Part shown: positions 39,855-46,516 of the stretch, piece after piece
How positions within the stretch are numbered: the first letter of the stretch is position 1
How the letters are laid out: each line of letters starts with the position of its first letter
Source: a virus
Virus record (IMG/VR): IMGVR_UViG_3300021085_000038
Span: 1-55,678 of that record
DNA: 55,678 nt
Direction: 5' to 3' (one strand)
The notes under the pieces: model-generated
Database searches by the model: none
Told to the model about the DNA's origin: nothing
The model's input: the letters and a program-made list of their open reading frames with translations, nothing else
Program-made: the position numbers and the translations under genes

Positions 39855-40277
39855 TTAAAACTCCTTCGTGTGTTTGATGTCTGGCTGATTAAAGCGCCGC
39901 CAATTGGCAGGAACTCTTCGGCCTAATACTGATTGTGAATGATTCATCATGCCCCGCATAACTTTGATTGTGTCTCCGTATGGAGCTATAAACTCGATGC
40001 CCCAAAGCTCTAAATCTTCGGTTACTACATCAGGTCTACTGTACGTTGTTTCGTCTGGTACAAACTTCTCATCTAGAAATGCCTGACCTTCTTCTTTTGT
40101 AATCCATGCCCAAGAAACAAAACCTATTGGCTTATCATCTTTATAAAATAGTCGGGCTTTTTGGTGGATTAGTGGATATAAACAGTAGTGGTTAAACTCT
40201 ACTAATGTGTATAATCTGTGGTCTGGGGATTGGTTAAATAAGAACAGTGCGTCTAGGACGGCTTTCTGTAATTTCAT
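39855..40277 (-). CDS. HlyC/RtxC-family lysine acyltransferase-like
   Basis: A 140-residue protein matching the toxin-activating acyltransferase fold, which moves fatty acyl groups from acyl-ACP to Lys of RTX toxins. The N-terminal SPDHRLYTL holds the likely catalytic His20. Next come YPLIHQKARLFYKDDKPIGFVSWAW and LELWGIEFIAPYG; the usual Asp of WxxDxxAPFG is Glu here. There is no RTX toxin in this genome. It has its own good promoter and sits between the lysis genes and the large virion proteins, so a virion protein may be its substrate. Confidence 0.75.
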   Translation of the reverse strand: MKLQKAVLDALFLFNQSPDHRLYTLVEFNHYCLYPLIHQKARLFYKDDKPIGFVSWAWITKEEGQAFLDEKFVPDETTYSRPDVVTEDLELWGIEFIAPYGDTIKVMRGMMNHSQSVLGRRVPANWRRFNQPDIKHTKEF

Positions 40278-40305
40278 ATTAGCCTTAAAATTTAACTATA
40301 TGATA

Positions 40306-40334
40306 ATTATACCACTTAGTTAGTGTATTAGCAA
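40306..40334 (-). promoter_or_regulatory. Promoter of the internal-protein operon with box in the spacer
   Basis: On the minus strand TTGCTA (40329-40334), 17 bases, and TATAAT (40306-40311). The spacer ends in AACTAAGTGG, a half of the TGCCAC box. This lets the acyltransferase and the internal protein genes be expressed independently of the upstream tail genes. Confidence 0.75.
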
Positions 40335-40346
40335 GTGTATAATTAA

Positions 40347-41162
40347 TTAAGCAACCAATGCTTTGTACGTCTTTGGCCCTACTAAACCATCCGCAGTAAG
40401 CCCATTTTCTTCCTGCCAAGCCTTAACAGCCTTCTCTGTCATAAGACCAAATACACCATCATCTTCTAACCCTAATGCTGCTTGTGCAAGCTTAACTGCT
40501 TCTCCTGTTGAACCTACCTTTAATAGGATAGGCGATGGGCTAGGATTGTACTGACCGCCTAAGATATCCAAAGCATTCTTGTAGTGATGTTTTCTATCTT
40601 CAAGACCTATTGTGCCACCATTAATTTTCTTCGTGGCTCTAATAATATCATCTGCGTATCTGTTGAGGCCATTCTCTTTCCAGAACCAACAAGCACTTTC
40701 TAATGCACCTGTTTTTGTGCCTAGATACTCAAGTGTACGTTCAAGAGTTTTACCCATTGAGTTAGCGAATGCAGTTTGATTATTCTTACCAGTTAATTGG
40801 ATGATACCAATTCCCTTGTGCGTCCAACCATCTCCGCTTTCAGTTGGCCCATTACCCATGCGATTAGCATAGATCACATTAGCAATCTTCTCAGGATGTC
40901 TGTGATACTCTTCAGCATCACGACCTGCACGTTCAAAATACTTAGGAAAGATTGCATTCAAGGCTTTTGCTGAATAGTTTAGGTTTTCCCTGAGTACCCT
41001 AAAGTTATTACTCTCATGACCGCACTGAGCCATAAACATTGCAATACGTTCAGGAGTATCTATCTCATACATAGGCAACATCTTCTGTAATGGTTCTACC
41101 CAAGATTCCCACTCGCTGTTGCCATGTAATAAGTTATGTACTTGATCAGAAGTTACTTTCAT
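40347..41162 (-). CDS. Endolysin: GH19 muramidase/chitinase fold plus peptidoglycan-binding domain
   Basis: Degrades host peptidoglycan at lysis. Residues ~1-200 form the GH19 domain, with catalytic Glu in QCGHESNNFRVLRENLNYS (E50, E59) and the substrate loop KGIGIIQLTGKNNQ. Residues ~210-268 form a PG_binding_1 domain (LKVGSTGEAVKLAQAALGL, DGVFGLMTEKAV, LVGPKTYKAL). There is no signal peptide, so release needs the holin directly upstream; the two genes share a TAATG overlap. Confidence 0.93.
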   Translation of the reverse strand: MKVTSDQVHNLLHGNSEWESWVEPLQKMLPMYEIDTPERIAMFMAQCGHESNNFRVLRENLNYSAKALNAIFPKYFERAGRDAEEYHRHPEKIANVIYANRMGNGPTESGDGWTHKGIGIIQLTGKNNQTAFANSMGKTLERTLEYLGTKTGALESACWFWKENGLNRYADDIIRATKKINGGTIGLEDRKHHYKNALDILGGQYNPSPSPILLKVGSTGEAVKLAQAALGLEDDGVFGLMTEKAVKAWQEENGLTADGLVGPKTYKALVA

Positions 41163-41614
41163 TATTTTGCTCCCATGAATTTGTTTACTGAACGCTGACC
41201 AAACCAGAATGCTATGATTGCACTGAATAAAGCTTGTGTTTCGTTATCGAACATCAACGGTACTGCGTCTTTCCAATCCGAACCACTTTCAAGAGCTTTA
41301 AGTAAGATAACGGCTTTGACGGCAAGGAATAAGCCAAAAAAAAGATAAGTAATAACAGGTCGTACAGAAGCGGATAAGCCAGCAGCAAATCCAGACTTTG
41401 GGTTAGCAAATTCATATAATGCCTTTGTTTCTGCGATCTCTGCTTGTTTATCTAATTTTTGGATATCATTCTGAACACCCATCTTTGCGAGTTCGCCTTG
41501 GAGTTTAAGTTCTTCTAAGCGGTTTTTATGATCCTGCTTCTTCTGAAAGAAGCTTAGAACTTGTGGCAAGAAGCTTGTACCAAAACCCAGCGCACTTCCT
41601 AGTAAAGCAATCAT
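41162..41614 (-). CDS. Holin, three-transmembrane (GTA-type)
   Basis: A 150-residue membrane protein. A first hydrophobic helix is at residues 2-22, followed by a charged amphipathic helix (~25-65). SVRPVITYLFFGLFLAVKAVILL (~83-105) and the C-terminal ALFSAIIAFWFGQRSVNKF come next. The ARPxxT-like start of the second helix and the WFGxR end match the holin family known from gene transfer agents. It makes the inner-membrane holes that let the endolysin out. It is coupled to the endolysin and to the EF-hand membrane gene. Confidence 0.82.
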   Translation of the reverse strand: MIALLGSALGFGTSFLPQVLSFFQKKQDHKNRLEELKLQGELAKMGVQNDIQKLDKQAEIAETKALYEFANPKSGFAAGLSASVRPVITYLFFGLFLAVKAVILLKALESGSDWKDAVPLMFDNETQALFSAIIAFWFGQRSVNKFMGAK

Positions 41615-41910
41615 TTCTTAGACTCCATTGCATTGAAGCCAAAGTATGCCGCTACTACACCAGATGCAGCTACAACGTATACAGCAGCGATATCAGCTAT
41701 CAGTCCTGCCGCCCCTGAATGCCCCATGATAGACGATGCCAGGATAACAAACGGATAGAGAAGCATACCTGCACAAGTAGCCACTACGAGCTTACGCTGC
41801 GTGTCTCTCTTAGCATCTGAATCTTCCATCTGTCTGCGGCGATCCTCAAGCATGATCTCACGCTCTTCAGGATCAATTACTCCGTTACCATTTAAATCAT
41901 AATCAGTCAT
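41611..41910 (-). CDS. EF-hand plus two-helix membrane protein
   Basis: A 99-residue protein starting with a calcium-binding-type loop (DLNGNGVIDPEE), then a charged helix. Two transmembrane helices follow (VVATCAGMLLYPFVILASSI and LIADIAAVYVVAASGVVAAYF). It overlaps the holin by 4 bases. It may be a holin partner or antiholin gated by divalent cations (inference). Similar EF-hand/TM proteins occur in other marine phages. Confidence 0.7.
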   Translation of the reverse strand: MTDYDLNGNGVIDPEEREIMLEDRRRQMEDSDAKRDTQRKLVVATCAGMLLYPFVILASSIMGHSGAAGLIADIAAVYVVAASGVVAAYFGFNAMESKK

Positions 41911-41919
41911 ATTAATTCC

Positions 41920-42462
41920 TTAATTAGCTAATGGATTATCTAAAGCCCGTTGCAATTTCTTTGTTAAACGAGCTTCTAATTCTTTCATCTCAGCATCTTG
42001 AGAAGTGCGTAATCGATCCCGTTGGCTTTCAAACCTAACATCTGCTGCATCGATTAATGTGCGTATCTTTGCTTCATGTTCTCGTAGTAAAGTATCAACA
42101 TTATCTTCGATTGATCTTACAGTATCTTCAACACGATCTGATTGCTTCTCTATGCCCAGTATATCGTCCCGTAGTCCGTTCTTGATGTCTCTTGTGTACT
42201 CAACACTCTCTTCAACCTTAGTGCTGATACCAGTGACTTTAGCGTCCATAACGTCCATAGCCTGTTGGTATTCTCCTAGATCAAGACCTGCTACTTCTTC
42301 GATCTTCTGGTACATCACAAAGCCGCCGTATAAGCCGCCTACTACAGTGGATAGAAAGGTAATGATTGCGAAGACTGATGCAGGAGTTAGCTTGATGCCC
42401 CCTGCCTTAATTTGCCTGTCTGCAAGCCCATCGATGTTGTCTGCGATCTTGGTTGTGTCCAT
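41920..42462 (-). CDS. Membrane-anchored coiled-coil protein (possible spanin component)
   Basis: A 180-residue protein with one transmembrane helix (VFAIITFLSTVVGGLYGGFVMY, ~29-50) followed by ~125 residues of charged coiled coil. The inner-membrane anchor plus periplasmic coil and the place next to holin and endolysin fit an inner-membrane spanin-type role in disrupting the outer membrane. No lipoprotein partner with a lipobox was seen. The assignment is by architecture only. Confidence 0.6.
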   Translation of the reverse strand: MDTTKIADNIDGLADRQIKAGGIKLTPASVFAIITFLSTVVGGLYGGFVMYQKIEEVAGLDLGEYQQAMDVMDAKVTGISTKVEESVEYTRDIKNGLRDDILGIEKQSDRVEDTVRSIEDNVDTLLREHEAKIRTLIDAADVRFESQRDRLRTSQDAEMKELEARLTKKLQRALDNPLAN

Positions 42463-42463
42463 C

Positions 42464-42874
42464 TTAGTTCTCGAACTCCATGCCGCCTTTTTGGAGGTCT
42501 TTTAGGGCTTCTAATTCATTACGAAGTTGTTGTATCTCTAACTTGCGCTGCGTAAGTTCTACTTTATATAAATCATCGCAATTAATACGTGATCTTGGTT
42601 TATCTAAAGGAATAACAATACGAGTATAAACTCCTATGTCTTTGCTTTGCCCTTGGCTGTTTATTCCAAACGAGCCACCTACATTGTTTATATTACCCAT
42701 TACACCAAACTCTAGGCTTGTTGCTCCACCTACTGCATTTGAGCATCTTAGATTACCAGAACTAAAGGTATCCGATTGGTAGTTCATAGGTGGGTTTGGT
42801 AGTGTTAGTGCGAGTGAGCTACTATCAGCATATGCAGTACCTGTTACTAATATAAGTGCTAGTGCTAGTTTCAT
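42464..42874 (-). CDS. Exported protein 1 of a five-gene cassette
   Basis: From the ATG at 42874 (ATGA overlap with the previous stop) the product is about 136 residues. It has a Sec signal peptide (MKLALALILVTGTAYA, cleavage before DSSS). A beta-rich Gly/Ser region (SNAVGGATSLEFGVMGNI) follows and the protein ends in a coiled coil (VELTQRKLEIQQLRNELEALKDL). Similar proteins occur in marine podoviruses and cyanophages without known function. Export suggests action in the periplasm or at the host surface. Confidence 0.7.
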   Translation of the reverse strand: MKLALALILVTGTAYADSSSLALTLPNPPMNYQSDTFSSGNLRCSNAVGGATSLEFGVMGNINNVGGSFGINSQGQSKDIGVYTRIVIPLDKPRSRINCDDLYKVELTQRKLEIQQLRNELEALKDLQKGGMEFEN

Positions 42875-43257
42875 GCTGTACCGCCGTCTATTCTGCTGCA
42901 TATACGAGAAGATACCAAAGTCTTAGAGCTGCGTTGTTTAAGTACTTTAGAGGTTGTGCAGATAAAAACTGCTCTTCTTAGATCACTTTTGCGTAGATAT
43001 ACTTCAAAGTTCTTACGCTCTTTATAATCAAGCTTCATAATCCTGTATGGTGAGGAGAATGGTATATTAATAAAGTTCTTATCGAACACTTCTACCAAGT
43101 AATACTTAATGTCTTCTCTTTGATTTACCAAAGTCATCTGAGCTTTAACTACACCTTTAACGTGGCTTGGTTTTATCTCAGGATATGCTGGTGTCATCTC
43201 ATGAGCAGATACAAAAGACGACACGCATATCAGTAGGGCTGTTAATCTATTTAGCAA
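42871..43257 (-). CDS. Exported protein 2, immunoglobulin-like, chaperone-like pattern
   Basis: A 128-residue protein with a signal peptide (MLNRLTALLICVSSFVSA, then HEMTP). Alternating strands follow (VVKAQMTLVNQREDIKYYLVEVFD, INIPFSSPYRIMKLDYKERKNFEVYLRKSDLRRAVFICTTSKV). The pattern is reminiscent of the N-terminal domain of PapD-type pilus chaperones, but it is only one domain. If right, it could stabilise the other exported proteins. The resemblance is weak and by eye. Confidence 0.55.
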   Translation of the reverse strand: MLNRLTALLICVSSFVSAHEMTPAYPEIKPSHVKGVVKAQMTLVNQREDIKYYLVEVFDKNFINIPFSSPYRIMKLDYKERKNFEVYLRKSDLRRAVFICTTSKVLKQRSSKTLVSSRICSRIDGGTA

Positions 43258-43735
43258 TACACGTAGCCTGAACTACCGCAACGTAAGTACCTCCAGAAAA
43301 AGGCTTCGAGGCCGCATAGGTCGCAGTCGAACTCGTAGAAAACCAAGTACTACCAGCAACAGTCAAATCAAAAATGGTTGTATTGTTTACTACAGTTTTA
43401 GCTGCGTTGTATCCTGACATCCCTGCATCAGAAGTATTCGTAACAGCCGTTGATCCTGTCCAAGCTACACTGTCAGATAATACAGGAGATGAACTGAATG
43501 AAGTAGGGTGCGTAATGTTAGCTGTGTAGTAATCTGCTAGTGCTACATCAAAACGAACTACGGGTAATACGCCGCCGTCAGAAGGTGCTGTACTAAGAAC
43601 ACTTGCTGAAGGGTTTCCGTATACACCTGATTTATCTGTTTGTATCACGCACTTCGCTGCTACGTTACCTGTAATATTCACATTCGCATAGGCAGGTAAT
43701 GCACATAGCGAAAGTACTGCTAAAGAATATTTCAT
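43247..43735 (-). CDS. Exported protein 3, pilin/spore-coat-like beta protein
   Basis: From the ATG at 43735 (GAGG site 6 bases upstream), ~162 residues. It has a signal peptide (MKYSLAVLSLCALPAYA, then NVNIT) and a Ser/Thr/Val-rich beta domain. One Cys lies near each end (AAKCVIQ and VQATCIAK), which could form a disulfide. This layout recalls fimbrial and SCPU-type secreted subunits. It lies next to the chaperone-like gene. The function is unknown. Confidence 0.6.
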   Translation of the reverse strand: MKYSLAVLSLCALPAYANVNITGNVAAKCVIQTDKSGVYGNPSASVLSTAPSDGGVLPVVRFDVALADYYTANITHPTSFSSSPVLSDSVAWTGSTAVTNTSDAGMSGYNAAKTVVNNTTIFDLTVAGSTWFSTSSTATYAASKPFSGGTYVAVVQATCIAK

Positions 43736-43742
43736 ATTTTCC

Positions 43743-44612
43743 TCATTTGTTATACTGCATATCAATCATTTTTTCGTGCAGTAGTTGTTGTGCTAAATTA
43801 TTTCGTAATGCTTTTTTATTATCGGGTAATTGTTCGTCGGCTATTGAATTTACATCTGCATATACGCCGCCATTGATCTTGGTATTGTAGTACATTGCAA
43901 TGTTCGTTTGCTTGTTCATCTGGTCTATAATGCTTGACTGACCTTGTACTTTTAGCATTGTTAATGCGTTCTTAGATGAGGCTAACCCTAGCTCTATTCT
44001 CGAAGGTTTTTCTTCTTCCTCTTCTTCCTCAATACGATTACCGTCCTCGTCGTATTTGAAATCGTCTTCTGTACCCAAGGCATCTACTACAGCGTTGTCT
44101 TCTAGTGCGTTGTAGACTTCTACCTTTGGTATAACTGGCATTGGTTTCTTGTAACCAGGACAAGAAGGATTTAGTTGTGGATCGAAACATTCATCAATCC
44201 GATAATTATAAATAACGTAAGGATTTTTTACCTCGCCCTTGCCTTCTACTTCTATCGATCCTCTACCCCATAATTCGAATGGTATATTATTAAAGGTAAA
44301 GGATTTAGTGATTGTATTGCCTGGTACTCCTGACCAATCATCTGTTTCTCTGAAGGTGTAACCATCCCCATTTGGATTTAGATTACCAACATGTACCTTC
44401 ATAGCATCTTCAGGATTTTTAACTGTAGAGTATCGGTATATTAATCCGTTTATTGATAGCCCTGTTGCGTTTGGAAATACACTTCCCATTCCCCAACTTA
44501 GTCCGTTTGATGCTGCGTTACCTGATGCACCGTAGCTGTATGGATCAGAGTAGGAATAAGAAGAGTAAGCTACCAAACACAGTGCCAATACCAATCTTTG
44601 TATCATTATCAC
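43743..44612 (-). CDS. Exported protein 4, conserved marine phage protein
   Basis: A 289-residue protein. The signal peptide (IQRLVLALCLVAYSSYSYS) is followed by SNGLSWGMGSVFPNATGLSINGLIYRY, TFRETDDWSGVPGNTI, WGRGSIEVEG and DECFDPQLNPSCPGY. I recognise these blocks from a protein family in cyanophages and other marine phages with no known role. Two Cys are spaced for a disulfide. A poly-Glu linker (~195-205) leads to a helical C-terminus. Its start overlaps the next exported gene by 68 bases. Confidence 0.7.
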   Translation of the reverse strand: MIMIQRLVLALCLVAYSSYSYSDPYSYGASGNAASNGLSWGMGSVFPNATGLSINGLIYRYSTVKNPEDAMKVHVGNLNPNGDGYTFRETDDWSGVPGNTITKSFTFNNIPFELWGRGSIEVEGKGEVKNPYVIYNYRIDECFDPQLNPSCPGYKKPMPVIPKVEVYNALEDNAVVDALGTEDDFKYDEDGNRIEEEEEEEKPSRIELGLASSKNALTMLKVQGQSSIIDQMNKQTNIAMYYNTKINGGVYADVNSIADEQLPDNKKALRNNLAQQLLHEKMIDMQYNK

Positions 44613-45102
44613 TGTTGAACAACCTTTTTAATGTTCCGTTGCTTTCTTCTTCAGCTACCTTGTTATCTAGCTCGTAAGCTATCTGTGCAGCATCCCCTAT
44701 CAATGATTTGTAAGGGCAAGGTGTACCTGCATTACTCATGGCTTTTCTAATTACGCCAGTTTCTTCTTCACACATAATACTTACCGCTGCGACTTTCATA
44801 CCCATGTCATACATGGTTTTGGCATTCTTCAGTCTAAGGCAGTTATCTTCAGTAAAAACTTTACCGATACTTAATCCTAGTATCTGTGTCTGTATGCTAC
44901 CTGATGCTGATATTGTGCAGAGATCGCCTGTACCTGTAGTGAGGTTAGGAGATATTGCGCTGGGCGGTGGGCTATTGATTGTAGTTTCCATAGACCCATT
45001 TGATGTAACAGTACTGTTTGTATCTGTTCTTATTACATCGTCATCATCGGCATGTGCAATGCTACCGATTAGTAAGGTAAATAGTATAAGTAAGAGTTTC
45101 AT
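44545..45102 (-). CDS. Exported protein 5, conserved marine phage protein with C-terminal anchor
   Basis: A 185-residue protein with a signal peptide (MKLLLILFTLLIGSIAHA, then DDDD). The marine phage block STVTSNGSMETTINSPPPSAISP is followed by DLCTISASGSIQTQILGLS and CLRLKNAKTMYDMGMKVAAVSIMC. A C-terminal hydrophobic helix (IGIGTVFGSLLFLFLL) probably anchors it in a membrane. Several Cys suggest periplasmic disulfides. It is usually found with exported protein 4. Confidence 0.72.
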   Translation of the reverse strand: MKLLLILFTLLIGSIAHADDDDVIRTDTNSTVTSNGSMETTINSPPPSAISPNLTTGTGDLCTISASGSIQTQILGLSIGKVFTEDNCLRLKNAKTMYDMGMKVAAVSIMCEEETGVIRKAMSNAGTPCPYKSLIGDAAQIAYELDNKVAEEESNGTLKRLFNSDNDTKIGIGTVFGSLLFLFLL

Positions 45103-45365
45103 TTCTCTGCTTGTTCTGCCATTCTTTCAACAAGGTTACGAATAGCTTTAATGTTTTCGTCAATACGACCTAGAGAAACAGCTTGTGATTGTACTGTCTT
45201 CTCTAGTGTATTAATACGAGTTTCTTGGCGAACTAAATCACGAGCATTATTTTTGACGGCTGAGTCTAGGGAAGACACATACCATACAAGTGATATAGTT
45301 TGTAGTACGATAGCTACGATTAACGTAACTGGTACTGACTTAGAAAGATGCCAACTCTCAGTCAT
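45099..45365 (-). CDS. Single-span membrane protein with coiled coil
   Basis: An 88-residue protein with one transmembrane helix (VPVTLIVAIVLQTISLVWYVSSL, ~11-33) and a C-terminal coil (ETRINTLEKTVQSQAVSLGRIDENIKAIRNLVERM). The architecture resembles small phage holin or spanin-like membrane proteins. It overlaps exported protein 5 by 4 bases and abuts the next gene, so it may assist secretion or lysis. No family is certain. Confidence 0.6.
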   Translation of the reverse strand: MTESWHLSKSVPVTLIVAIVLQTISLVWYVSSLDSAVKNNARDLVRQETRINTLEKTVQSQAVSLGRIDENIKAIRNLVERMAEQAEK

Positions 45366-45718
45366 TACTCAGCAGCCCAAGGCATTCCAGTAGCTTCGGC
45401 TGTCTTACGAGCAACTTGTGCAGTAACCTTACCCTGACGGTTTGTTTCGATACGAGTTTTTGCTTCGTCGGCTGTTTCTTCGCCTTCGATTAAGCTGTCA
45501 TATACCCAACCAAGAACTGTAGCTTCTGTTAGGTCAGCATATGCTACAAAGTCAGACGCATCTGGGTCTGGGTCTAAGCGCATCTTGCCACCTTCAACTG
45601 CCGAACAGTCTGTGTGAGTATCGTCGGATACATGACATTCCCAATAGACAGTTTTAACACCGCCTGTTGCATCGTCACGAACCATGTCGTTTATTTTCCA
45701 TGTTGTTGTTTGTGCCAT
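45365..45718 (-). CDS. Conserved phage protein, tail-region
   Basis: About 117 residues from the ATG at 45718 (AAAGGAT leader), which avoids overlap with the upstream stop. The sequence (TTTWKINDMVRDDATGGVKTVYWECHVSD... FVAYADLTEATVLGWVYDSLI) matches a small beta-rich protein common in marine phages near fibre genes. It may be a virion decoration or fibre-associated protein; the role is unknown. Confidence 0.68.
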   Translation of the reverse strand: MAQTTTWKINDMVRDDATGGVKTVYWECHVSDDTHTDCSAVEGGKMRLDPDPDASDFVAYADLTEATVLGWVYDSLIEGEETADEAKTRIETNRQGKVTAQVARKTAEATGMPWAAE

Positions 45719-45732
45719 TGTTTGTTTATCCT

Positions 45733-46047
45733 TTATGGTTTTGTAGGCCAAACCACATCGGTTAGGCTGGTGTATGTGTCAGTGATGTCACGAAGGGCTT
45801 GGCGGTATGCTGTTTGTTCAGCGGTCATGGTACGGTCTGAGTTCGCCCACCAATCTGTTTCTGCTAAAAGTTTATCACGTTCAAAACGTAGACAATCTAA
45901 GTTGTTAGCTAATATTTCTTCATCAGATATAGTAAATGTGGGGCCAACCGAAGTTTGACTTTGCGAGGCCACTATCATTTCGTCATAATTTGGATGCCGA
46001 TATTCAATCGTGCCGTCTTCTCTTATAAATTCAACAAAGTTTTCCAT
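45733..46047 (-). CDS. Tail fibre assembly chaperone-like protein
   Basis: A 104-residue protein whose second half, CLRFERDKLLAETDWWANSDRTMTAEQTAYRQALRDIT, ending VVWPTKP, is a widespread module in phage tail fibre assembly chaperones. These proteins help fibres trimerise. It is encoded downstream of two long fibre genes, as expected. Confidence 0.75.
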   Translation of the reverse strand: MENFVEFIREDGTIEYRHPNYDEMIVASQSQTSVGPTFTISDEEILANNLDCLRFERDKLLAETDWWANSDRTMTAEQTAYRQALRDITDTYTSLTDVVWPTKP

Positions 46048-46048
46048 C

Positions 46049-46516
46049 TTAGTATCCTGTAGTGTTATTGCTACTGCCTAAATAAGCAAGTACTGCGGCG
46101 TTCATTTGATAGTGCGTTTTTCCAGATTGAAACCAAAGCATGCCGCCCGTGTAATTGTCATTGGTTCTTACAACTATGACCACATAATTATCTGAGGAGT
46201 AATAAACATTATTTATTCCATAAGCCGAGCTACTACCCCAGTTGTTAGTGCGATAATCGTATGGACTGGTAGTACCACCATAAGTGTAAAACGAAGTACT
46301 ACTTTCAATATTCGCCCCACCATAAGCATATCCCGAAAACATAAACTTACACATTATACTACTGCTACCACCTATGTTTGTTTTAATATGTTGGTATGAG
46401 TTAACTCCTGTTGGCCCTGCGAATCCCATGCAAATTAATCCACCTTGATGCATATTAGACACTTGAAACTTTAAATCGTCACTTGTTGTTATACCCGTTG
46501 GCCCAAAACTACTCAT
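46049..46516 (-). CDS. Fibre-associated beta-rich protein
   Basis: A 155-residue protein rich in Gly, Ser, Tyr and Asn (FMFSGYAYGGANIESSTSFYTYGG, YYSSDNYVVIVVRTNDNYTGGMLWFQSG). It looks like a compact jelly-roll or tip domain and lies directly after the S74 fibre gene (stop and start share one base). It may be a receptor-binding tip expressed as a separate chain. The family is not recognised. Confidence 0.6.
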   Translation of the reverse strand: MSSFGPTGITTSDDLKFQVSNMHQGGLICMGFAGPTGVNSYQHIKTNIGGSSSIMCKFMFSGYAYGGANIESSTSFYTYGGTTSPYDYRTNNWGSSSAYGINNVYYSSDNYVVIVVRTNDNYTGGMLWFQSGKTHYQMNAAVLAYLGSSNNTTGY

